Assembly: GCA_020434375.1 (NCBI GenBank)
Contig: JAGRAY010000046.1
Location: forward strand, 1 to 11,320
Length of the DNA: 11,320 bases
Origin: Bdellovibrionales bacterium
GTDB taxonomy: Bacteria > Bdellovibrionota_G > JALEGL01 > JAGRAY01
Direction of reading: 5' to 3'
Positions 5,500-11,320 of the stretch are shown here, piece after piece (position 1 is the stretch's first letter; every line of letters begins with the position of its first letter). Made by a program: the position numbers and the translations under genes. The notes under the pieces were generated by a model. That model was given only the letters and a program-made list of their open reading frames with translations, did no database searches and was not told the DNA's origin.

Positions 5500-7143
5500 T
5501 TATCGATCTTCGATGCTGTACTTTTTTATTTTCTCATGGAGCGTGGACTTGGCAATTCCCAGCACTTTCGCCGTAAGGGTTTTGTTCCATTTGTTTTTTT
5601 TGAGCTCCAAGATGATTTTTTCTTTTTCTACGTCTTGTAGTGTTTTTAAAACTTTTGGATTTGAGGCAACAGACTCAGAATCGTATTCATACGCTGTTCG
5701 ATCCTTGATCCCCGCAGGTGCGAACTGTATATCATTAGGTTTAATGACAGGCGACTGACTTTGTAAAAGTGCTCTCCCGATCACATTTTTGAGCTCTCGA
5801 ACATTGCCTGGCCAGGAGTGATTTGCAAGCATGTCCATGGTCTCTGGATCAAATTTTTTTGACGAGTGCGCAGAAACTGTTTTGAGGAAGTAGTTTACGA
5901 GCGCTGGAATATCTTCGATGCGTTCCCGAAGCGGAGGGACATGAATTGGGATAACATAGAGTCTATAAAAAAGATCTTCTCTAAACTTACCTTTCGAGAC
6001 CTCTTGTGCGAGATCTTTATTGGTGGCCGCAATAATCCTAACGTCTACATCAATGAGCTGAGAGCCCCCTACGCGCTTAATTTCGCCACTTTCTAAAACA
6101 CGTAAAAGTTTAGGTTGCAGATCCATGGGTAGTTCACCCAGTTCATCTAAAAACAGTGTGCCTCCATGAGCTTGTTCAAAAAGTCCTCGTCTTTGCTGAT
6201 GGGCAGATGTGAAAGCACCTTTTTCGTGTCCAAAAAGCTCACTTTCAATTAAATCTTTTGAAATTGCACCACAGTTTATCGCTAAATAAGGCTTTTGATC
6301 CCTTAGGCTTTTTCGGTGGATCGCTTTTGCAATGAGTTCCTTTCCGGTTCCAGTTTCGCCTTGAATCAAGACAGTTGCATCGGCTCTTGCAAGACGGTTA
6401 ATAAGTGAAAAAATGGATCTCATTTTGGGATGATTCGAAACAATGCCTTCGAATTCTTCCGACTTAGATTCTTTGATTTGCTCGACTTCCTCGTCACTTT
6501 CAAATTTAATTTTTACCTTTCCAATTTCAATGATGGAATCAAATGCGAGGGGAGCCTCTACGATTTTTTGTCCATTTAGAAGTGTTCCATTGGTGCTTTG
6601 AAGGTCTTTGATAAAATAGTCGCCTTTTTTGTTTTCGATGCGACAATGATAGCTAGAGATGTGATCGTCTTCTAAGACGATATCGTTCGATTTAGCTGTT
6701 CCAATAGAAACTAGAGATTTGACTATCGCATAAGACTTGTTCTGTTTTCCTTGAATATCAAGCAACGCTTTTTGGCTGATAAGCTGTTTTGTCTCAGGTT
6801 TGTAAGACAGAACCTTTGTTGGAACCATCTCAATAATCTCGGTGGGACGATCTTCTTCCTGAATTTGTTTTACGACGATCATCCAAGGGCCGACAGTGAT
6901 TTCGTCTTGTGGGCGAAGCTCTGCGCTTGAAATGCGCTCGTTGTTTACATGTGTACCATTTGTAGATTTATCGGTAATAATAAACCGCTCGCCTTTACGG
7001 TCAATGACCAGGTGAACTCGCGATATGTCCGGGTCTGGAAGGCAGATGTCATTTTGACTTGCGCGACCCAAAGAAGTCGATTCTTTGACCAGCGTATAAC
7101 GCATGATTTCCTGGCCGTCTTTTTGGAGAGATAACTCGAGCAT
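5500..7143 (-). CDS. FHA-FHA sigma-54-dependent transcription activator
   Basis: The 547-residue protein has two N-terminal FHA domains instead of the usual receiver. FHA1 (about 5-92) keeps the phosphothreonine-binding residues G26-R27, S41..H44 and N62-G63. FHA2 (about 127-215) keeps S163..H166 and N185-G186 but has threonine where the binding arginine is expected (IGTAKSND). The AAA+ domain (about 232-475) has Walker A GETGTGKE (262-269), the sigma-54 contact loop GAFTSA (309-314; consensus GAFTGA), Walker B GGTLFLDE (327-334), sensor ATN and FREDLFYRL with arginine fingers. A Fis-type helix-turn-helix is at 504-543 (TLTAKVLGIAKSTLHEKIKKY). It should remodel sigma-54 holoenzyme at enhancer-dependent promoters when the FHA part meets a phosphoprotein, plausibly from a Ser/Thr kinase such as the one at 2220-3737 (inference). 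It lies 29 bases after the HU-like gene, with TAAAAT six bases before its ATG and no Shine-Dalgarno. Confidence 0.95.
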   Translation of the reverse strand: MLELSLQKDGQEIMRYTLVKESTSLGRASQNDICLPDPDISRVHLVIDRKGERFIITDKSTNGTHVNNERISSAELRPQDEITVGPWMIVVKQIQEEDRPTEIIEMVPTKVLSYKPETKQLISQKALLDIQGKQNKSYAIVKSLVSIGTAKSNDIVLEDDHISSYHCRIENKKGDYFIKDLQSTNGTLLNGQKIVEAPLAFDSIIEIGKVKIKFESDEEVEQIKESKSEEFEGIVSNHPKMRSIFSLINRLARADATVLIQGETGTGKELIAKAIHRKSLRDQKPYLAINCGAISKDLIESELFGHEKGAFTSAHQQRRGLFEQAHGGTLFLDELGELPMDLQPKLLRVLESGEIKRVGGSQLIDVDVRIIAATNKDLAQEVSKGKFREDLFYRLYVIPIHVPPLRERIEDIPALVNYFLKTVSAHSSKKFDPETMDMLANHSWPGNVRELKNVIGRALLQSQSPVIKPNDIQFAPAGIKDRTAYEYDSESVASNPKVLKTLQDVEKEKIILELKKNKWNKTLTAKVLGIAKSTLHEKIKKYSIEDR

Positions 7144-7149
7144 GTTTCT

Positions 7150-7155
7150 ATTTTA
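7150..7155 (-). promoter_or_regulatory. possible -10 for the FHA activator gene
   Basis: TAAAAT on the minus strand lies six bases before the ATG at 7143, in the 29-base gap after the HU-like gene. It could give a second, leaderless transcript of the activator in addition to read-through from the HU promoter. The -35 match is poor. Confidence 0.3.
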
Positions 7156-7172
7156 CTTGAGTTATGTATTTA

Positions 7173-7451
7173 TTAAAGGGTTTCTTTTAACTGTGGTGCC
7201 GCTTTAAAAGTAACGGTCTTTTTAGAAGGAATAAATAAAGTCTCGCCTGTTTGAGGATTTCTTCCTGTGCGGGCTTTTCTTTTCTTTAGAACGAAGGAGC
7301 CAAATCCTGGGTAAGTAAATTTTCCATCTTTTTGGATACTTTTGACAAAAAGATCAAAAGTGCCATTTAGAATTTCTTCGATGGCGGTACGAGGAATTTT
7401 ACGAAATTTATTGTCCTTAAAGACTCTTTCTACGAGTTCCATTTTTGTCAT
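7173..7451 (-). CDS. HU/IHF-family DNA-binding protein (copy 2)
   Basis: A 92-residue histone-like protein with the same layout as the copy at 4325: helix MTKMELVERV, the turn YPGFGSFVLKKRKAR, the arm GRNPQTGE with the DNA-intercalating proline, and the tail VTFKAAPQLKETL. RNPQTG is the canonical form; copy 1 has RNPKTG. The ATG at 7451 is preceded by AGGGG (a Shine-Dalgarno-like run ending five bases upstream) and a good promoter. It is probably the first gene of an operon with the FHA sigma-54 activator 29 bases downstream. Sigma-54 promoters often need IHF-type bending to bring enhancer and polymerase together, so an architectural partner role is attractive but inferred. Confidence 0.93.
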   Translation of the reverse strand: MTKMELVERVFKDNKFRKIPRTAIEEILNGTFDLFVKSIQKDGKFTYPGFGSFVLKKRKARTGRNPQTGETLFIPSKKTVTFKAAPQLKETL

Positions 7452-7482
7452 GACAGCCCCTGGTTTTTTTAATCAGTTTTCA

Positions 7483-7511
7483 GGAATACGGTGCTCACGA
7501 TCTTGTGTCAA
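7483..7511 (-). promoter_or_regulatory. sigma-70-type promoter for the HU-activator operon
   Basis: On the minus strand a perfect -35 TTGACA (7506-7511) is followed after 17 bases by TATTCC (7483-7488). Transcription would start near 7476, leaving a leader of about 25 nt that contains the AGGGG ribosome site. Confidence 0.55.
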
Positions 7512-7531
7512 GGAGTTTTAAGAGGTATACA
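7503..7531 (+). promoter_or_regulatory. promoter for small lipoprotein (and possibly hut genes)
   Basis: TTGTGT (7503-7508), 17 bases, then TATACA (7526-7531), eight bases before the ATG at 7540. The -35 overlaps the -35 of the divergent HU promoter. The expected start lies within a few bases of the ATG, so the mRNA may be leaderless; the only purine-rich SD-like runs (7510-7525) are too far upstream. Confidence 0.45.
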
Positions 7532-7539
7532 TTTTTTTC

Positions 7540-7968
7540 ATGTTGAAGCCATCACTCCTATTAACAGGTCTGTTGTTTTTAATGATAGCATGTGGATCCC
7601 AGCAAACCACATCTTCTGTTGGAGGATTGATTGAAATTACAAATGTTTCGTCTCCTGTCATTGGACAATGTGCGCTAAACTTTCAAGTGGTTAATTTGTC
7701 AAATAGTGAAGCACATCTCATTAAACTAGATTTTCAGTTCAACGACGCCCAGGGAGATCAATTAACTCGAGAGCTTGTTGATGTTGATTTAGCAAGTGTA
7801 CTGTCATCTGTTTTTCTTCCGGCCAATGGAATCATTCAAGGAACGCTGCAGCTAGATTTAATTGCAAATGCCCTTGAGGCTCCGTCAGAGGGTGTGATCG
7901 TTTTAGTTGGTGTTACGCCTCAGGGGATTGTTCAGTATTTTGGCGAAGCTAACTGTGATGAATATTGA
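7540..7968 (+). CDS. small lipoprotein of unknown function
   Basis: The 142-residue product has a lipoprotein signal MLKPSLLLTGLLFLMIAC with the lipid cysteine at C18 and then CGSQQTTSS. The mature part (about 28-138) is rich in alternating hydrophobic strands (LIEITNVSSPVIGQCALNFQVVNLS, HLIKLDFQFND, IIQGTLQLDLIA, GVIVLVGVTPQG), which suggests an all-beta, immunoglobulin-like fold. Two cysteines, about residue 44 (GQCAL) and near the C-terminus (ANCDEY), could form a disulfide in the periplasm. I do not recognise the family. Its stop is 11 bases before the hutH start, so it probably shares the transcript with the hut genes, although no role in histidine use can be read from it. Confidence 0.75.
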   Translation: MLKPSLLLTGLLFLMIACGSQQTTSSVGGLIEITNVSSPVIGQCALNFQVVNLSNSEAHLIKLDFQFNDAQGDQLTRELVDVDLASVLSSVFLPANGIIQGTLQLDLIANALEAPSEGVIVLVGVTPQGIVQYFGEANCDEY

Positions 7969-7979
7969 GGTCTTATAAA

Positions 7980-9506
7980 ATGAATCTTGGCACACAAAAA
8001 CTTAGTTTAAAACAGCTTGAATTATTTTTGCTAGATCAAGAAGAACCATGTCTGGAGAAAGAAGCAAAAATAAAAATTGAAAAATGCTTTCAAGTCGTCG
8101 AAAAAATGACAGGTCAAGATGCTGAAGTTGTTTATGGCGTCAATACAGGCTTTGGAAGTCTTAAAGATGTGCGAGTGGATTCCAAGAATCTCTCTGAACT
8201 GCAAATGAATTTAATTCGAAGTCATTCAGTGGGTGTAGGTCGACCTCTTTCGACACCTGTTGTTCGATTGATGATGTTGTTACGTGCTCACACATTGGCG
8301 CTTGGTCACTCGGGCGTGGCGTGTTCGACGATCGATTTGTTGCTACAAATGCTTTACCATCGCATACACCCTGTCATACCTTCTAAAGGTTCGGTTGGAG
8401 CGAGCGGAGATTTGGCGCCTCTGTCACATTTGGCTCTGTGTCTTGTCGGTGAAGGACAGGTTGAGTATCAATCAAAAATCATGAGTACCCAAAGAGCATT
8501 TGAAAAGACCGGTCTTAAGCCGTTAGCACCAAAGCCCAAAGAAGCGTTGGCATTGATTAATGGAACCCAAATGATGACAGCTCAAGCGAGTTTGAATTGG
8601 ATCCAGGCAAGACACATCGTTTGGGCCAGTCATTTGGCATGTGCTTTAAGTTTGGAAGCGACACTCGGTTCAGAAAAAGCCTTTGACCCCAAGGTTCACG
8701 CTCTTAAACCACATCCGGGGCAACTTCGTGTTGCTACGTTTATGACGAAGTTGCTTGAGGGAAGTGAAATGATGCACTCTCATGCCAATTGTAACAAGGT
8801 TCAAGATGCTTATTCGTTTCGATGTGCACCACAAGTTCATGGCGTGGCCGAGGAGGCTCTTGAAAGAACAAGGCAAACCTTGGAAATTGAAATGAATAGT
8901 GTGACTGATAACCCTCTTATTTTCCCAAATGAGTCTCTATTTGTTTCAGCGGGGCATTTTCATGGACAGGCAGTTTCTTTTGCGATGGATGCTTTAACTA
9001 TGGCATTGACTTCGCTGGGGTCGATTTCTGAACGTCGAACTTTTCGCCTGCTCCATTCGGGCCTTTCGGAACTTCCAACCGCTCTCGTTAAGAATGCGGG
9101 GTTGCAGTCGGGTTTGATGATGCTTCAGGTTACTAGCGCAGCACTCGTAAGCGAGTGTAAGGTCTTGTCGCACCCTTCAAGCGTAGATTCCATACCAACA
9201 TGGATGGATCAAGAGGATCACGTGAGTATGGGAGCTCATGCTTCGCAAAAGAATGCCGAGGTTGTTCAGAATCTTGCAAGAATTGTTGCAATTGAATTGT
9301 TGTGTGCCGCTCAAGCATTTCATTTTAGAAGACCTTTGAAAACATCAGCAACGCTAGAGTGTGCAATAGACGAAATTCGCAAAATAAGTTCTGCTGTTGA
9401 TCACGATAGAGCACTGAGCACAGATATAGAAAGCGTTGCCGCATTTTTGTTAGAAGGGGGTTTTAATGATTGGATTCCTTCGAATACAGAGGAGATGACT
9501 TTATGA
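7980..9506 (+). CDS. hutH: histidine ammonia-lyase HutH
   Basis: This cytoplasmic enzyme removes ammonia from L-histidine to give urocanate, the first step of histidine degradation. The 508-residue product carries the self-cyclising Ala-Ser-Gly (141-143, in GSVGASGDLAPL) that forms the MIO electrophile, and the catalytic Tyr region YGVNTGFG (Y52-G59). NGTQ, the Asn/Asp-rich SVTDNPLIF and the QEDHVSMGAH motif are also present. Length agrees with bacterial HAL of about 510 residues. I placed the start at the ATG at 7980, with GAGG nine bases upstream; the frame continues to a TTG at 7965 that overlaps the lipoprotein stop and is less likely. The stop overlaps the hutU start (ATGA). Confidence 0.97.
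   Translation: MNLGTQKLSLKQLELFLLDQEEPCLEKEAKIKIEKCFQVVEKMTGQDAEVVYGVNTGFGSLKDVRVDSKNLSELQMNLIRSHSVGVGRPLSTPVVRLMMLLRAHTLALGHSGVACSTIDLLLQMLYHRIHPVIPSKGSVGASGDLAPLSHLALCLVGEGQVEYQSKIMSTQRAFEKTGLKPLAPKPKEALALINGTQMMTAQASLNWIQARHIVWASHLACALSLEATLGSEKAFDPKVHALKPHPGQLRVATFMTKLLEGSEMMHSHANCNKVQDAYSFRCAPQVHGVAEEALERTRQTLEIEMNSVTDNPLIFPNESLFVSAGHFHGQAVSFAMDALTMALTSLGSISERRTFRLLHSGLSELPTALVKNAGLQSGLMMLQVTSAALVSECKVLSHPSSVDSIPTWMDQEDHVSMGAHASQKNAEVVQNLARIVAIELLCAAQAFHFRRPLKTSATLECAIDEIRKISSAVDHDRALSTDIESVAAFLLEGGFNDWIPSNTEEMTL
9489..9494 (+). promoter_or_regulatory. ribosome binding site of hutU
   Basis: GAGGAG lies eight bases before the ATG at 9503 and inside the hutH coding region. It supports that ATG over the in-frame ATG at 9470. 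Confidence 0.75.
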
Positions 9507-11146
9507 GAGAAATTCAAGCGCCAAGGGGTTCGTCTTTACAATGCAAAGGTTGGGAACAAGAGGCGGCAATGCGAATGCTTATGAATAATCTTGACCCTGA
9601 AGTTGCCGAAAAACCTCAAGATCTTATTGTTTATGGAGGCAGTGGTAAGGCAGCTCGTAGTTGGGAGGATTTCGACCGTATTATTGCTGCACTAAAACGC
9701 TTGGAAAATGACGAAACACTTTTGATTCAGTCAGGACGAGCGGTGGGGGTGGTTCGTACCTTTCCACACATGCCCCGTGTTTTGATTTCAAATGCGATGT
9801 TGGTTCCCAAGTGGGCAGATTGGGACATTTTTTGGGAACTAGAAAAAGCGGGCCTCACGATGTATGGCCAAATGACAGCCGGGAGTTGGATTTACATCGG
9901 AACGCAGGGCATCTTGCAAGGTACTTACGAAACGTTTCGAGCTGCAGCTCAAAAGCATTTTCAAGGCACATTAAAATCTAAGTGGATTTTATCTGGAGGC
10001 CTTGGTGGAATGGGAGGTGCGCAGCCTCTCGCAGTCACTATGAACGAAGGCGTGTTTTTAGGTGTCGATGTGGACGAAGCGCGAATTCAAAAAAGAATCG
10101 ACACCAACTACTTAGATTCTAAAGCTTTGAACCTAAAAGATGCGCTTAGGCAAATTGATCAGGCATTGAAAGAGGAACGACCTTTTTCTGTTGGACTTGT
10201 TGCGAACGCAGCAGATATCTACCAAGAACTTGTCGATTTGGGGCGCATTCCCGATTTAGTGACAGACCAGACCTCGGCTCACGACCCAAAAATGGGCTAT
10301 GTTCCTCAAGGCTTTAGTCTCCAGGAGGCTATTGAATTTCGAGAGCGTCAGCCCCAGGCGTATGTTCAAAAAAGTCGTGCATCTATGGCAAATCAAGTGA
10401 GAGCCATGCTTAGTATGATGAAGAAAAAGGCAGTGGTTTTTGACTATGGAAACAATATTCGGGAACAAGCAAAACTGGCGGGGGTCGATAATGCTTATGA
10501 TTTTCCTGGATTTGTTCCTGCGTATATTCGACCTCTTTTTTGTGAAGGGTTGGGTCCATTTCGATGGGTGGCATTGTCGGGGGATCCAAAAGATATCGAC
10601 GAAACCGATCAAGCCATTCTCGAACTTTTTCCGAATAATAAAGGTTTAGTGCGCTGGATTGAAATGGCTCGAAAAAAAGTGTCATTTCAAGGTTTGCCAG
10701 CCAGAATTTGTTGGTTGGGTTATGGCGAGCGAGTAAAAGCCGGTCTCCGATTTAACGAACTTGTAAAAGCAGGCAAGATATCGGCTCCTATTGTGATTGG
10801 AAGAGATCATCTTGATTGTGGTTCTGTCGCGTCTCCATTTAGAGAAACCGAAGACATGAAAGATGGCAGTGATGCGATCGCCGATTGGCCAATGTTAAAT
10901 GCCATGGCCAATGTCGCGAGTGGCGCGACTTGGGTATCAATTCATCACGGCGGCGGCGTGGGTATTGGGTATTCGTTGCATGCAGGGATGGTTGTTCTAG
11001 CGGATGGAACAGAGCAAGCTGCCCAAAAATTGGAACGCGTTCTTACGACGGATCCTGCAACGGGTGTTATTAGGCATGCGGACGCCGGTTACGAAGAAGC
11101 CTTGATGATTGCCAAAGATCGAAACATTGATTTAGCAAGATCATGA
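9503..11146 (+). CDS. hutU: urocanate hydratase HutU
   Basis: Urocanase converts urocanate to 4-imidazolone-5-propionate using tightly bound NAD+ as an electrophile. The 547-residue product shows the NAD-binding glycine-rich SGGLGGMGGAQPLA (164-177), the N-terminal YGGSGKAARSW, FDYGNNIR (313-320), the conserved Cys region ARICWLGYGER (C403), FRETEDMKDGSDAI, and the C-terminal HHGGGVGIGYS. Family members are about 550-560 residues, so it is complete. The ATG at 9503 overlaps the hutH stop by ATGA and has a strong ribosome site; the frame extends 11 codons upstream inside hutH, which I reject. The stop overlaps the start of the next gene in the same way, so hutH-hutU-amidohydrolase are translationally coupled. 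Confidence 0.97.
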   Translation: MREIQAPRGSSLQCKGWEQEAAMRMLMNNLDPEVAEKPQDLIVYGGSGKAARSWEDFDRIIAALKRLENDETLLIQSGRAVGVVRTFPHMPRVLISNAMLVPKWADWDIFWELEKAGLTMYGQMTAGSWIYIGTQGILQGTYETFRAAAQKHFQGTLKSKWILSGGLGGMGGAQPLAVTMNEGVFLGVDVDEARIQKRIDTNYLDSKALNLKDALRQIDQALKEERPFSVGLVANAADIYQELVDLGRIPDLVTDQTSAHDPKMGYVPQGFSLQEAIEFRERQPQAYVQKSRASMANQVRAMLSMMKKKAVVFDYGNNIREQAKLAGVDNAYDFPGFVPAYIRPLFCEGLGPFRWVALSGDPKDIDETDQAILELFPNNKGLVRWIEMARKKVSFQGLPARICWLGYGERVKAGLRFNELVKAGKISAPIVIGRDHLDCGSVASPFRETEDMKDGSDAIADWPMLNAMANVASGATWVSIHHGGGVGIGYSLHAGMVVLADGTEQAAQKLERVLTTDPATGVIRHADAGYEEALMIAKDRNIDLARS

Positions 11147-11320
11147 CATCGTATATTCATGCCGGTAAACTTCTTTGTGCAAACGAAGATCAAGTTGATT
11201 TCATAGACAATGCGGTGATCGGCATGGAGGAAGACAAGATATCGACTATTGAGTTGCTTGATACGTGGGAAAAGAAAAAAGAAAAAGATTTTATATGGAT
11301 CGACGCTTCTAAGTTTCTGG
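11143..11320 (+). CDS. hutI: N-terminus of an amidohydrolase, probably imidazolonepropionase HutI (partial)
   Basis: The ATG at 11143 overlaps the hutU stop (ATGA) and the frame is open for 59 codons to the window edge. The start (MTSYIHAGKLLCANED..., then AVIGMEEDKISTIE and IDASKFL) is the small beta domain seen at the front of metal-dependent amidohydrolases, just before the expected PGxxDxHxH metal motif, which falls outside the window. The coupled position after hutU makes imidazolonepropionase, the third step (ring opening to formiminoglutamate), the best guess. Other amidohydrolases, such as a formimidoylglutamate deiminase, remain possible because the active site is not visible. Confidence 0.6.
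   Translation, partial: MTSYIHAGKLLCANEDQVDFIDNAVIGMEEDKISTIELLDTWEKKKEKDFIWIDASKFL

Noticed and set aside
7965..7979. TTG start for HutH at 7965
   Set aside because: It overlaps the lipoprotein stop and has no ribosome site; the ATG at 7980 has GAGG upstream and gives the usual family length.
9470..9502. Upstream ATG for HutU at 9470
   Set aside because: The ATG at 9503 has GAGGAG at proper spacing and an ATGA overlap with hutH, while the extra 11 residues are read from hutH codons in another frame.
10256..10685. Minus-strand frames inside hutU (10256-10612 and 10410-10685)
   Set aside because: The opposite strand is strongly conserved urocanase sequence; these have no start signals or recognisable domains.

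Overview
The window looks like chromosomal DNA of a moderately AT-rich Gram-negative bacterium, most like the Bdellovibrionota / deltaproteobacterial grade. The signs are lipoproteins with lipoboxes, a Hanks-type Ser/Thr kinase with the HRDISPQN catalytic loop common in that group, a double-FHA sigma-54 activator, and two HU/IHF-like proteins. The assignment is inferred from gene content and style only. I see no tRNA, rRNA, insertion sequence, CRISPR array, prophage or integration site, and gene packing is tight: the convergent pairs HEAT/kinase and HU/cupredoxin end 5 and 3 bases apart.

Layout. Bases 2-97 hold the 3' end of an unidentified plus-strand gene. Bases 98-419 have no long gene; they hold a possible 38-residue membrane protein, a good sigma-54 (-24/-12) promoter candidate and a strong intrinsic terminator, which together could define a small RNA of about 90 nt. 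ispH (minus) follows, divergent from a secreted HEAT-repeat protein (plus). A minus-strand pair encodes a BamC-like lipoprotein and a membrane Ser/Thr kinase whose C-terminus, past one transmembrane helix, resembles the RelE/ParE toxin fold. An HU-like gene (plus) faces a cupredoxin-like lipoprotein gene (minus). Next is a probable minus-strand operon, HU/IHF-like protein followed by an FHA-FHA-AAA+-Fis sigma-54 activator. Its promoter is back to back with that of a plus-strand small lipoprotein, which leads into the histidine-utilisation genes hutH, hutU and the start of an amidohydrolase (probably hutI), coupled by ATGA overlaps.

How they may work together. HutH and HutU convert histidine to urocanate to imidazolonepropionate, and the truncated amidohydrolase would be the next step. 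The kinase and the FHA activator are candidate partners: FHA domains bind phosphothreonine, and the activator would fire sigma-54 promoters, of which one candidate lies at 277-292. That link is inference, since they are in separate transcription units. Several genes lack a Shine-Dalgarno and have a -10-like hexamer 6-8 bases before the ATG, which suggests some leaderless mRNAs.
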